The notes below the pieces were generated by a model. That model was not told the DNA's origin, did no database searches, and saw only the letters and a program-made list of their open reading frames with translations. Below, in pieces: positions 7,846 through 17,120 of a stretch of 64,000 nt of DNA; positions within the stretch are counted from its first letter, which is position 1; every line of letters starts with the position of its first letter. The position numbers were made by a program, and so were the translations under genes. The stretch covers positions 248,001 through 312,000 of the forward strand of contig NZ_BAPT01000056.1 of assembly GCF_025995235.1 (NCBI RefSeq), read 5' to 3'. The stretch is from Ameyamaea chiangmaiensis. GTDB taxonomy: Bacteria > Pseudomonadota > Alphaproteobacteria > Acetobacterales > Acetobacteraceae.

Positions 7846-9837
7846 ATGTCACCGCAACGTTCCGAGCCGTCGTCCCCTCCCGCACCGGTGCGTGCGGTCA
7901 GCCGGGTGGCGGTGAACCTGATCGTGGACGGTGTCGTCGCGGGGGTTGCAGCCCCTCTCGCCCGCTGGCTGGCGCAGCCGCAGGGCGGTCTGCTGCATCC
8001 GCTCTGGTTCGTGGCCGGTGGGGCCGTCACCCTGTTCGTGGCGGCGGTCCCGTTGCGAATCCAGCAGCAATACTGGCGGTTTTCCGGTCTTGCCGACCTG
8101 CTGCGGATCGCCACGGCATCCGTTGCCAGCGCCGCCCTGTTTTCGCTCGGGCTCCTGGCGACCGGCTTTCCGCTCCCGTCGCTGACCTTTCCGCTGATTC
8201 ACGCGCTTGTGCTGCTGGTCATGATGGGCGGCGTTCGCGTCGCGACACGGGTGATGGCGACACGGCCGGGCGTGACCGGCGCGCGCCGCGCGGTTCTGGT
8301 CGGGTCGGACGCAATGGCGGACCTGTTTCTGCGCGGCCACCGTCTGGCCGGGCAGGGACTGCGCGTGGTCGGCCTGATCAGCCGTACGCGCGAAGCGGGG
8401 CAGCGCATCCACAACGTGCCGATCCTGGGGCACGAGCGCGACATCGTGGCGTGTCTCGACCGGCTGGCAGCCCGCCGACGTCTGCCGCAGGAAATCGTCA
8501 TCACCGATCCGGAAGTGCGCGGAGACTCGCTGGCCGCCGTCCTTAAGGCCGCGGAGGCGCACGGCATCCTCGTCTCCCGCACGCCCGATCTGACGGCATT
8601 GCGCGCCGCCGACCGGATCGAGCTGCGACCGGTCCCGATCGAGGACCTGCTGAACCGGCCGCCGGTTGCGCTCGATCACGCGGGCATGGCGCAGATGATC
8701 GGTGGGCGCACGATCCTGGTGACCGGCGCGGGCGGGTCGATCGGATCGGAGCTGGTCCGGCAGATCGCGCGGCTGCGTCCCGGGCGGCTTCTTCTGCTTG
8801 ATCACAGCGAATATGCGTTGTGGGCAATCGACCTGGAGCTGTCCGAGCGGGTGCCGGACGTGCCACGCGTCGCGCTGCTGGCCGATGTGCGCGACGCGGG
8901 CCGGATCCGTACCATCATGGACCGGTATCGACCCGCGCTGGTGTTTCACGCCGCGGCCCTGAAGCATGTGCCGATGGTCGAGGCGAACCCCTGCGAGGGC
9001 GTCCTGACCAATATCGAGGGCACGCGCGTCGTGGCCGATGCCGCGACAGGCGCCGGGGTCGAGGCGATGGTGCTGATTTCCACCGACAAGGCGGTCAACC
9101 CGTCGAGCCTGATGGGGGCGACCAAACGCGCGGCCGAGCTGTACTGCCAGGCGCTCGATATCGTGGCGCGGCAGGGTGATTCGCGGTCGATGCGCTGCGT
9201 TACGGTGCGGTTCGGCAATGTGCTGGGGTCGACCGGTTCGGTCGTGCCCCTGTTCCGTCGGCAGCTGGAGCAGGGCGGTCCGCTGACGGTCACGCATCCG
9301 GACATGCGCCGGTATTTCATGACCGTGCCGGAGGCCGTGGGGTTGGTGTTGCAGGCCAGTGTGCGGGGTACGCGCGACGACCATGGTGCGGGAGCCGCGG
9401 ACGGTGCGATGCAGCGGGCCACGGACGAGCGGTTGCGCGCGGGGGGCATCTTCGTCCTCGACATGGGGCCGCCGGTGCGAATCGTGGATCTGGCGCGACA
9501 AATGATCCGCCTCGCGGGCCTGCGTCCCGATATCGACATCTCCATCCGCTTTACGGGCGTGCGTCCCGGTGAGAAACTTTACGAAGAACTGTTTCATGGA
9601 CGCGAGGCCCCGTTGGCGACCGACAATCCCGGCCTTCTGATGGCGGTGCCGCGTGTGGTCGATCTCGTGGCGGTCAAGGCCGCTCTGGATGGCATCGTGA
9701 CGGCCGCGCGCACGGGCGATGCGGCCACCGCGCAGGCGCGTCTGTCGGCGCTCGTGCCGGAATTCATACACAACAGCGACGGACGGGCGACACGCAGCGC
9801 CCCGGCCGACGCCCAGGACAGGAGCATCCAGGCATGA
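7846..9837 (+). CDS. WbpM/CapD-type UDP-sugar 4,6-dehydratase/epimerase, membrane-anchored
   Basis: Protein of 663 residues in the polysaccharide-biosynthesis family of WbpM, CapD and FlaA1. The N-terminus has about four hydrophobic segments (residues 20-140), then a CoA-binding-like domain, then an extended short-chain dehydrogenase domain with the NAD motif VTGAGGSIGSE near residue 290. The catalytic stretch STDKAVNPSSLMGATKR has Met where classical SDR enzymes have Tyr, as is normal for WbpM-type dehydratases. The likely product is a 4-keto-6-deoxy nucleotide sugar. The next gene, an aminotransferase, overlaps it by four bases (ATGA) and would aminate that keto sugar. Confidence 0.92.
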   Translation: MSPQRSEPSSPPAPVRAVSRVAVNLIVDGVVAGVAAPLARWLAQPQGGLLHPLWFVAGGAVTLFVAAVPLRIQQQYWRFSGLADLLRIATASVASAALFSLGLLATGFPLPSLTFPLIHALVLLVMMGGVRVATRVMATRPGVTGARRAVLVGSDAMADLFLRGHRLAGQGLRVVGLISRTREAGQRIHNVPILGHERDIVACLDRLAARRRLPQEIVITDPEVRGDSLAAVLKAAEAHGILVSRTPDLTALRAADRIELRPVPIEDLLNRPPVALDHAGMAQMIGGRTILVTGAGGSIGSELVRQIARLRPGRLLLLDHSEYALWAIDLELSERVPDVPRVALLADVRDAGRIRTIMDRYRPALVFHAAALKHVPMVEANPCEGVLTNIEGTRVVADAATGAGVEAMVLISTDKAVNPSSLMGATKRAAELYCQALDIVARQGDSRSMRCVTVRFGNVLGSTGSVVPLFRRQLEQGGPLTVTHPDMRRYFMTVPEAVGLVLQASVRGTRDDHGAGAADGAMQRATDERLRAGGIFVLDMGPPVRIVDLARQMIRLAGLRPDIDISIRFTGVRPGEKLYEELFHGREAPLATDNPGLLMAVPRVVDLVAVKAALDGIVTAARTGDAATAQARLSALVPEFIHNSDGRATRSAPADAQDRSIQA

Positions 9838-10967
9838 CCGCTGGAGCACCGATCGCGTTTCTCGACCTCAAGAGCCAGCAGCGGCGCCTGGGCTCCGCCT
9901 TGCGCGAGCGGGTCGACGCGGTGTTCGACCACTGCCAGTTTGTGATGGGGCCGGAGGTCGCGGAGCTCGAATCGCGTCTGGCGGCCTATGCCGGGGCAAC
10001 CGAATGCGTCGGCGTGTCATCGGGCACGGATGCGTTGCAGATCGTCATGATGGCTGAAGGAATCGGTCCGGGCGATGCGGTGTTCCTGCCTGCCTTCACC
10101 TACACCGCGACGGCCGAGGTGCCGTTGGTGCTGGGGGCGACACCGGTGTTCGTCGATGTCGATCCGAACACGTTCCAGATCGATCCGAACCATCTTGCCC
10201 TGCGTATTGCCGAAATTCGGGTTACGGGGCGACTGCTGCCCCGGGCCATCGTCGGCGTCGACCTGTTCGGCCAGCCCGCGCCCTGGCACGCGTTGCGCGA
10301 AGTCGCGGCGGCGAACGACCTGCTGTTGTTCGACGATTGCGCGCAGTCGTTCGGCGCGTCGCTGGACGGGCGCAAGCTGGGGCGCGAGGCACTGGCGACC
10401 ACCCTGTCGTTCTTTCCCTCCAAGCCGCTCGGCGGTTATGGCGACGGCGGCGCCATCCTGACCGACGATCCGGAGCGCGCCGCGCTGTATCGCTCGCTGC
10501 GCTCCCACGGCGAGGGCAAGGCGCGCTACGAGGTGCTGCGGACGGGCATGAACGGGCGGCTCGATACGATCCAGGCCGCTGTGCTGCTGGCCAAGCTCGA
10601 CGTGTTCGACGAGGAGCTGGCCCGCCGGGATGCCATCGCGCAGGCCTATGACGCGGGGCTGCAGAACTGCGTGCGCACGCCGGTGCGTGTCTCCGACAGC
10701 CGTTCGGCGTGGGCGATCTACGCCATTTTGGCCGAGGATGAGGCCGCGCGGACCCGGCTTCAGGCGCAGCTGCGCGCCGACAACATCCCCAGTGCGATCT
10801 ACTACCCCTTGCCGCTGCACCTGCAACCGGCCTATCGCGACCATCACGATGGCGCGGCGTTGCCCGTTTCGGAGGGTCTGGCCCGGCGCATCCTCGCGCT
10901 GCCGATTCATCCCGAGCTGACGGACGACGAGGTCGCGCGTGTGATCGTGGCGATCAGACAGGCCTGA
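9834..10967 (+). CDS. DegT/DnrJ/EryC1-type sugar aminotransferase
   Basis: PLP-dependent nucleotide-sugar aminotransferase of 377 residues. Visible landmarks are SSGTDALQI near residue 61 (phosphate-binding), DDCAQSFGA (the Asp contacting the PLP ring) and SFFPSKPLGGYGDGGA with the Schiff-base lysine. It starts inside the stop of the WbpM-type gene (ATGA), so the pair is coupled: dehydration to a keto sugar, then amination. Together with the sugar-phosphate transferase this suggests an amino-deoxy sugar in a surface polysaccharide. Exact substrate unknown. Confidence 0.92.
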   Translation: MTAGAPIAFLDLKSQQRRLGSALRERVDAVFDHCQFVMGPEVAELESRLAAYAGATECVGVSSGTDALQIVMMAEGIGPGDAVFLPAFTYTATAEVPLVLGATPVFVDVDPNTFQIDPNHLALRIAEIRVTGRLLPRAIVGVDLFGQPAPWHALREVAAANDLLLFDDCAQSFGASLDGRKLGREALATTLSFFPSKPLGGYGDGGAILTDDPERAALYRSLRSHGEGKARYEVLRTGMNGRLDTIQAAVLLAKLDVFDEELARRDAIAQAYDAGLQNCVRTPVRVSDSRSAWAIYAILAEDEAARTRLQAQLRADNIPSAIYYPLPLHLQPAYRDHHDGAALPVSEGLARRILALPIHPELTDDEVARVIVAIRQA

Positions 10968-11000
10968 GACGGCGCAGCAAGCAGGGGAGACTACGGGCGG

Positions 11001-11480
11001 ATGAAACGTGAACAGGGGCTTTTGATCGGATTGGTGGTGCTGGTGATCGGCACCGTCATACTGCTCTGGTCATTTGCCGTGCCGAATTTCCGGCCACTCG
11101 ATTTTCCCAAGATCCAGAGCGGCACCCTGACGGCCGGCCCCATGCGCACACACCGCGCGCTGACCGACAACGAGATCGCGCGGATCAATGACTGGCTGGC
11201 GGCGCACCGGTCGGGGTGGGGTCCGCTGGGCCAGACGCCGCCGTCGTCGGGGGATGCGCTCTATACGCTTCAGCCCGTCGGCAGGCCGGGCGAGCCGCCG
11301 CCGCCGCCCATGACCATGACATTGTGGCTGGGGATCAGCGGTCCGGACTGGAACGACACAGTCTTCATCGAACCTCAGCCCGGCGCGGTGATCCGGCTCC
11401 GCAGCTTTTCAAAGCACGAATTCGCGCCCCTGCGCGAGATCGTTGAGCCGCAGCCTTTCCAGCGCTCGGGCTTTCCATGA
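11001..11480 (+). CDS. Membrane-anchored protein of unknown function
   Basis: Protein of 159 residues with one N-terminal transmembrane helix (residues 6-27, LLIGLVVLVIGTVILLWSFA). The rest is outside the membrane, probably periplasmic, with a Pro run (GEPPPPPM) near residue 100. I do not recognise the family. Its stop overlaps the start of the HAD phosphatase (ATGA), and it begins 33 bp after the aminotransferase, so it could be the third gene of that operon. GGGGAGA at 10984-10990 is a plausible ribosome site, slightly far from the ATG. Confidence 0.75.
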   Translation: MKREQGLLIGLVVLVIGTVILLWSFAVPNFRPLDFPKIQSGTLTAGPMRTHRALTDNEIARINDWLAAHRSGWGPLGQTPPSSGDALYTLQPVGRPGEPPPPPMTMTLWLGISGPDWNDTVFIEPQPGAVIRLRSFSKHEFAPLREIVEPQPFQRSGFP

Positions 11481-12058
11481 TCCCGATTCCCGATGACGCG
11501 GGCGCGCTGATCTTCGATTGCGACGGGACGCTGGTCGACACCCTGCCACTCTATCTTCACGGCTGGCGTGCGGCGTTCCGGACGGTGGAGGGGATCGACC
11601 TGCCACCGTCCTGGTTCACGGGACGGGGTGGCCTGTCAGAGCGGCTGCTGATCGCGGCATTTACCGAGGAAACAGGTCGGACGGTCGATGCCGAGCGCAT
11701 CATCACCGCCGCCCGCGCGGGCGTGATCGAAGCCATGCCGACAGTCCGGGAAATTGGCTCGGTGGCCGACGTGGCGCGACGGTATCACGGGCGGATACCG
11801 CTGGGTGTTGCCTCCAGCGGTTCGCGCGCGGTCGTCGAGCGGTCACTGAGCGCCACCGGCCTTCTGCCGCTGTTCCAGGCACTGACCACGATCGAGGATG
11901 TCGAGCGTCCGAAGCCCGCGCCTGATGTCTACCGGCTCGCGGCACGCAGGCTCGGCGTGGCCGCCGAAGCCTGCGTGGTTCTGGAAGACAGCCACGAGGG
12001 CCTGACGGCGGCACGGGCAGCGGGCATGCGTGGGATTGACATCCGCGACTACACATAG
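11477..12058 (+). CDS. HAD-superfamily phosphatase, beta-phosphoglucomutase-like
   Basis: Protein of 193 residues. Motif I is IFDCDGTLVDT (nucleophile Asp and acid/base Asp), motif II is ASSGSR, motif III includes RPKPAPDVY and motif IV is EDSHEGLTAA. The cap lies between motifs I and II, subclass IA, as in beta-phosphoglucomutase-like and YqaB-type sugar phosphatases. It is translationally coupled to the unknown membrane protein upstream. The substrate cannot be assigned; a sugar phosphate is a reasonable guess given the polysaccharide genes before it. Confidence 0.88.
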   Translation: MIPIPDDAGALIFDCDGTLVDTLPLYLHGWRAAFRTVEGIDLPPSWFTGRGGLSERLLIAAFTEETGRTVDAERIITAARAGVIEAMPTVREIGSVADVARRYHGRIPLGVASSGSRAVVERSLSATGLLPLFQALTTIEDVERPKPAPDVYRLAARRLGVAAEACVVLEDSHEGLTAARAAGMRGIDIRDYT

Positions 12059-12268
12059 GTTTCCCTGTGCCTTGGCCGGTGCTTCGCCGCCTGTGGTGCA
12101 GCCGGGGCAGGCGCGTCGATCGCGACGGAGGCGTGTTTCGTCAGGAAAAAGCCGACGTCACCGCGTGGCAAGACAGCGCCGCGTATTTCTCCTAAAGGAT
12201 GGGCCTGGGGCTTTCCGTTTGCGGGATGTCCTGTTCGTTGCACCCACGGGATCAGAAAGCACGACGGA

Positions 12269-13237
12269 ATGTCCGATCACGGCTCGACGCGCGTCGTTCT
12301 TGCGGCATTGCTGGTCAATGTCAGCATCGCCATCGTCAAGGCGATCGCCAGCGCGCTGAGCGGTTCGGCCGCGATGTTCGCCGAGACAATCCATTCCTTC
12401 GTCGATTGCGCGAACCAGTTGCTGATGCTTCTGGGCATCCGACGCGCGCGCCGGGCGCCGGACGAGCGTCACCCGCTGGGCTATCACCGTGAAATCTATT
12501 TCTGGAGCTTCGTCGTCGCGCTGTTCATTTTCGCCGGCGGCGGCGTCAGTGCGTTGAGCGAGGGACTGGACCGCGTGCGTTCGCCCGAGCCGCTGTCCGA
12601 TTACGTCATCCTCGGCCGGCACCTCCATGCGTGGCTGGTCAACCTGATCCTGCTGGTGGTGTGCGGCGCGCTGGAAAGCCAGGGTTTCGTGATGGCGGTC
12701 AAGGGGCTGCGCGCGGCCGGCCGGCCGGACGATACGCTGTTCAGCATGATCCTGCGCAGTCCCGACCCCGCGCTGTTCGTCGTCCTGTGCGAGGACGGCG
12801 CGGCGCTGATCGGCCTTCTGATCGCAGCCGTCGCGACGCTGGCGACCGCCGTTACGGGCAACCCGGTGTTCGATGGGATCGGGTCGCTCCTGACCGGCGT
12901 GCTGCTGATCGGCGTGTCGTGCGTCCTGTTCAACGAAACCCGTTCGCTGATCGTGGGCGAATCCTCGCGCGTCGTGACCGAGGGCGTGCGGTCGATCCTG
13001 CGCTCGATCCCCGATGTGACGGGGGTCAATGAGGTGATTACCGAGTATCGGGGCCCGGACGCCGTCATCGTGCTGCTGTCGATCGACTGGGACGATCGCG
13101 TCTCCGCGGAGACCGTCGAACGTCATGTGTCCGAGATCGAGGCACAGACCAAGGCCCGCTTCCCGCGCGTGTCCAAGATGTTCATCGAGGCCCAGTCGGC
13201 ACAGGCCAGTCAGGCGGATATGAAAGCCTTCGGTTGA
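12269..13237 (+). CDS. Cation diffusion facilitator transporter, ZnT9-like group
   Basis: Inner-membrane divalent-cation:proton antiporter of 322 residues with about five to six transmembrane helices and a cytoplasmic C-terminal domain. TM2 contains HSFVD, the classical HxxxD metal site. The TM5 position reads LCEDGAALIG, with Glu-Asp instead of HxxxD, as in the ZnT9-like branch of the family. This makes the transported metal uncertain. The gene stands alone. The 210 bp upstream hold no recognisable riboswitch or gene, and it converges on ligA with a 19-bp gap. Confidence 0.9.
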   Translation: MSDHGSTRVVLAALLVNVSIAIVKAIASALSGSAAMFAETIHSFVDCANQLLMLLGIRRARRAPDERHPLGYHREIYFWSFVVALFIFAGGGVSALSEGLDRVRSPEPLSDYVILGRHLHAWLVNLILLVVCGALESQGFVMAVKGLRAAGRPDDTLFSMILRSPDPALFVVLCEDGAALIGLLIAAVATLATAVTGNPVFDGIGSLLTGVLLIGVSCVLFNETRSLIVGESSRVVTEGVRSILRSIPDVTGVNEVITEYRGPDAVIVLLSIDWDDRVSAETVERHVSEIEAQTKARFPRVSKMFIEAQSAQASQADMKAFG

Positions 13238-13256
13238 CCCCGCCGCACCTGCGGGC

Positions 13257-15377
13257 TTACGCGCGGGGGGGCTCCGCCTCCGGCAAGCCGGCCAGCGTGC
13301 GCCATCCGGCCTCGTCAAGCGTTGCGACGCCGAGTTCCTGCGCCTTGCGGGCCTTGGAGCCACTGTCGGCCCCCAGCACCACATAATCCGTCTTTTTCGA
13401 AACGGAATCGGTGACTTTCGCCCCCAGCCGTTCGGCGATGGCTTTCGCTTCGGGGCGCGCCATCGTCGCCAGCGTCCCGGTGAAAACGATGATCTTGCCC
13501 GACAGGGGACCACCGTGGGCGGCCTCTTCCGCCTGGATCGTCAGCAGCGCCCGCAGCGCCGCCAGCGTGTCCAGGTTGTGGGGCTCGGCAAAGAAGCCGG
13601 TCAGCTCCTCGGCGATGGCGGCGCCGATGCCGTTGATGCTGGCGAGCGTCGCGCGCGCGTCGGAGTCCGGCTCCACGGCCGCGAGCATCTGAGCATGCCA
13701 GATGTCATACGTGCCGTAATGACGGGCCAGCAATCGTGCGTTGGCCTCGCCGATGCGGCGGATGCCCAGCGCGTAGATGAAGCGCGCAAGGCCGATCGTG
13801 CGCCGGGCGTCGATCGCGCGGACCAGATTGCGGGCCGATACCGCCCCCCAGCCCTCGCGGGCCGCGATCGCCTGTTCATGCCCGGGCAGACGGAAAATGT
13901 CCGGCGCGCTGGTCAGCAGGCCGGCGTCATGAAACTCGCGGATCGAGCGTTCGCCAAGGCCGTCGATGTCGAAGGCGGTGCGCGAGACCATGTGCACCAG
14001 CCTTTCGACGACCTGCGCCGGGCAGCTTAGACCGCCCGTGCACCGCAGCACGACCTCGCCCTCGGGCCGTTCGGCGCGCGCGCCACAGGCCGGGCAACGG
14101 TCGGGAAAGACGAAGGCCGGTGCGCGCGGCGGGTCGTCGGGGCAGGCCGGGGCCCGGCCGAGGATCTGCGGGATCACGTCTCCGGCGCGTTGCAGCATCA
14201 CCAGATCGCCCGGACGCACGTCCTTGCGGGCGATTTCGTCGGCGTTGTGCAGGCTGGCACGCGTGACCAGCACACCGCCGACATTGACGGCCTCCAGGTG
14301 CGCGACCGGTGTCAGCGCGCCGGTGCGACCGACCTGGATCTCGATGGTTTCCAGCCGCGTGATGGCCTGCTCGGCCGGGAATTTCCACGCAACCGCCCAC
14401 CGCGGCGTGCGACCGACGAAGCCCAGCCGCTCCTGCAACGCGACGTCGTCGATCTTGAAGACGACCCCGTCGATGTCATAGGACAGCCCCGAACGTTCGC
14501 GGCCGATGGCCTCCATGAACGCTTCGGCCTCGGACGCCTTGCCCAGATGGCGTGACAGTTCGTTGACCCGGAAACCCCAGTCGCGCAGACGCTGAAGATA
14601 CGCCCAGTGCGACGGGCTGACACGGTGATCGCTATACCCTTGCGCGTAGGCGAAGAACGCGAGAGGGCGACCGCGCGTGATCTCCGGGTCGAGCTGCCGC
14701 AGCGACCCGGCCGCCGCATTGCGCGGGTTGGCGAACGGCTTCTGTCCGGACGCGACCTGTGCCGCGTTCAGGGCGAGAAACGCGTCCTTGGCCATGAACA
14801 CTTCGCCGCGGATTTCGATCGGGTCGGGCGCGTCGGCGGGCAGGGTGGTCGGGATGTCGCGCAGCGTGCGCAGGTTGGCGGTGACGTCCTCGCCCTCCTG
14901 CCCGTCGCCCCGCGTCGTGCCACGCACCAGTGCGCGGTTTTCGTAGGTCAGGCTGATCGACAGCCCGTCGATCTTCGGCTCGCCCACAAAAGACAAAGCG
15001 CCCGAGCGCTCCACGTCAAGGCCGAGAAAGCGCGCCGCGCGGGTGACGAACGCCTCAAATTCGTCCGCATCGAACACGTTGTCGAGCGAGAGCATCGGCA
15101 CGCGATGGCGATATTTGCCGAACGCGCCTTCGGTAGGAGCGCCGATGCGCAGGGACGGGCTGTCCGAACGGACCAACTCCGGAAAGCGGTCCTCTATGGC
15201 CGCATTGCGCCGCCGCAGCTCGTCATATTCCGCGTCGGACACCAGCGGGGCGTCGTGGGTGTGATAGGCGGTGTCGAGTGTGGCGAGCACCCCGGCCAGA
15301 CGGCGCAGTTCGCGCTCGGCCTGTTCGGCGCTGAGGGTCTCGGGGGGCAGCGTCCGGCTGCTGCGTGCGGTGTTCAC
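13257..15377 (-). CDS. ligA: NAD-dependent DNA ligase LigA
   Basis: DNA ligase of 706 residues. The adenylation motif is EPKIDG with K135. Domain order is Ia/adenylation, OB fold, a four-cysteine zinc finger (CPACG, then C and C in RCTGGLSC), helix-hairpin-helix repeats and a C-terminal BRCT domain (SGKIIVFTGTLATM). The frame is open further upstream, but GTG at 15375-15377 overlaps the recN stop (GTGA) and gives the normal LigA N-terminus with AEYDEL. It seals nicks in replication and repair. Last gene of the minus-strand run that starts at lpxC/bamD. Confidence 0.96.
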   Translation of the reverse strand: MNTARSSRTLPPETLSAEQAERELRRLAGVLATLDTAYHTHDAPLVSDAEYDELRRRNAAIEDRFPELVRSDSPSLRIGAPTEGAFGKYRHRVPMLSLDNVFDADEFEAFVTRAARFLGLDVERSGALSFVGEPKIDGLSISLTYENRALVRGTTRGDGQEGEDVTANLRTLRDIPTTLPADAPDPIEIRGEVFMAKDAFLALNAAQVASGQKPFANPRNAAAGSLRQLDPEITRGRPLAFFAYAQGYSDHRVSPSHWAYLQRLRDWGFRVNELSRHLGKASEAEAFMEAIGRERSGLSYDIDGVVFKIDDVALQERLGFVGRTPRWAVAWKFPAEQAITRLETIEIQVGRTGALTPVAHLEAVNVGGVLVTRASLHNADEIARKDVRPGDLVMLQRAGDVIPQILGRAPACPDDPPRAPAFVFPDRCPACGARAERPEGEVVLRCTGGLSCPAQVVERLVHMVSRTAFDIDGLGERSIREFHDAGLLTSAPDIFRLPGHEQAIAAREGWGAVSARNLVRAIDARRTIGLARFIYALGIRRIGEANARLLARHYGTYDIWHAQMLAAVEPDSDARATLASINGIGAAIAEELTGFFAEPHNLDTLAALRALLTIQAEEAAHGGPLSGKIIVFTGTLATMARPEAKAIAERLGAKVTDSVSKKTDYVVLGADSGSKARKAQELGVATLDEAGWRTLAGLPEAEPPRA

Positions 15378-17089
15378 GGGCGACTGTCCAGCAGGCTGTC
15401 GGCGGCGGCGCGGGCCGCCTCGGTAATGACGTCGCCGGCCAGCATGCGTGCGATTTCCTCGCGCCGGTCCGCGTCCGGCAGGGGGCGTGCGCTGGTCTGC
15501 GTGCGGTTGCCGCGCACGGTCTTTTCGATCCGCAGATGCTGGTTGCCACGGGCGGCGACCTGCGGACTGTGCGTCACGACCAGCACCTGCACGTCGCGGG
15601 CCACGGCATGCAGCCGGTCCCCGATCGAGGCGGCGGTGGCGCCCCCGACACCGGAGTCGACCTCGTCGAAAATCAGCGTCGGGACCGCCGATCGTCCCGC
15701 TAGGACCACCTTCAACGCCAGCATCAGGCGTGACAGTTCGCCGCCCGAGGCAACCTTTGCCAAGGCGCCCGGCGGCTGGCCCGGATTGGCGGCTATCAGG
15801 AACCCGGCCTGTTCCATGCCGCGCGCGTTCCATTCTTCGGGCGACAGCGGCTGCAAATCGACGATGAAGCGCGCACGTTCCAGCCGGACCGGTTTGAGCT
15901 CGGCCATCACGGCGGTTTCGAGCTTCCGGGCGGCTTTCTCGCGCGCGGCGGACAGGGCGCGCGCCTTGTCCTCGAAACGCGCGCGTTCGGCGGTCACGGT
16001 TGCCGTCAGCGCCTCGATCCGCGCGTTGCCCGAGTCCAGCCCGGCTAGACGCTGGCTGAACGCGGCCAGAAGCCCGGGCAGTTCGGACACCGGCACGCCG
16101 TGCTTGCGCGCGGCGGCGCGCAGAGCGAACAGACGCTCTTCGGTCTGTTCCAGCAGACGCGGGTCGGCCTCGGCCTCGGCGGCTAGGCGCGAGAGCATGG
16201 TCTCCGCGTCCGCCAGGGCATTCTCTGCGTTTTCCAGCGCGTCGAGTGCCGCGCGTGTCTGGCGCTGCTGTTCGGACTCGGCGCTGTCATCGGACGTCGC
16301 CGGCAGAAGGCGCTGCAACGAACGGCAGGCATTGCGCAGGGCGGCGGCCGGCCCGGTGCTGCGGCGGTCGCGCGGCGTGAGGTCGGCCAGCGCGGCAGCG
16401 ATCGCCTCGCCACGCCGCTCTCCCTGCTGGAGATCCTGACGCAGGGCGGCGAGGTCGTTTTCCTCGTTTTCCTGCGGAGCCAGCGCGGCGAGGTCGTCGG
16501 CCGACTGGCGCAGCCATTCCTCTTCACGCTCCGCTTCGGCCATTTCGGCACGGGCGGCGGCCAGAAGGGCCGTTGCCTCGATCCAGGCGCGATAGGTGCG
16601 GGCGCAGTCGTTACGGAGCGCTGGCGTCACCCCGAAGGTGTCGAGCAGATCGAGATGCGTGGACTGGTCGGCCAGCCCCATCTGTTCGTGCTGGCCCTGA
16701 ATTTCGACCAGAAAGGCGGCCGCGCGCCGCATCAGCGTCACGCCGACCGGCTGGTCGTTGATGAACGCGCGTGACCGGCCGTCGGTCGTGACGATCCGCC
16801 GCAGGACCAGAGGCTCGTCCCGATCCTCGAGCGCGATCCCCTGTTCTTCGAGAAGCGTGTGCAGCGGATGGTCGACGGCGATTTCAAAGCTCGCCGCGAC
16901 GCTCGCCTGTTCGGCGCCCGCCCGCACCAGACCCGCGCTGGCGCGATCGCCCAGCGCGAGGCCGAGGCTGTCGAGCAGGATCGATTTGCCCGCGCCCGTC
17001 TCGCCGGTCAGGACAGTCAGCCCCGGCGCAAGTGCGAGATCGAGACGCTCGATCAGGACAACGTCGCGGATGGATAGGTGTCTCAGCAT
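15374..17089 (-). CDS. recN: DNA repair protein RecN
   Basis: SMC-like ATPase of 571 residues used in double-strand-break repair. Walker A is GETGAGKS near residue 30. The middle is a long Ala/Glu/Arg-rich coiled coil. The C-terminal half has the ABC signature region SGGELSRLMLALK and Walker B with D-loop (IFDEVDSGVGG). The length matches the family. Its stop overlaps the GTG of ligA, and the gene follows bamD after about 30 bp, so bamD, recN and ligA are probably cotranscribed. Confidence 0.96.
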   Translation of the reverse strand: MLRHLSIRDVVLIERLDLALAPGLTVLTGETGAGKSILLDSLGLALGDRASAGLVRAGAEQASVAASFEIAVDHPLHTLLEEQGIALEDRDEPLVLRRIVTTDGRSRAFINDQPVGVTLMRRAAAFLVEIQGQHEQMGLADQSTHLDLLDTFGVTPALRNDCARTYRAWIEATALLAAARAEMAEAEREEEWLRQSADDLAALAPQENEENDLAALRQDLQQGERRGEAIAAALADLTPRDRRSTGPAAALRNACRSLQRLLPATSDDSAESEQQRQTRAALDALENAENALADAETMLSRLAAEAEADPRLLEQTEERLFALRAAARKHGVPVSELPGLLAAFSQRLAGLDSGNARIEALTATVTAERARFEDKARALSAAREKAARKLETAVMAELKPVRLERARFIVDLQPLSPEEWNARGMEQAGFLIAANPGQPPGALAKVASGGELSRLMLALKVVLAGRSAVPTLIFDEVDSGVGGATAASIGDRLHAVARDVQVLVVTHSPQVAARGNQHLRIEKTVRGNRTQTSARPLPDADRREEIARMLAGDVITEAARAAADSLLDSRP

Positions 17090-17120
17090 GGCCGCGCGCC
17101 GCGACGGGGCGCCGGAACGC

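Noticed and set aside
7849..9849. 666-codon open frame on minus across the WbpM-type gene
   Set aside because: Complement of a gene with intact NAD and catalytic motifs; no recognisable protein features or ribosome site.
12049..12492. Short frames (64 codons minus, 97 codons plus) in the gap before the CDF gene
   Set aside because: No ribosome site, no motif, and the plus frame overlaps the CDF gene out of frame. I see nothing firm in 12059-12268.
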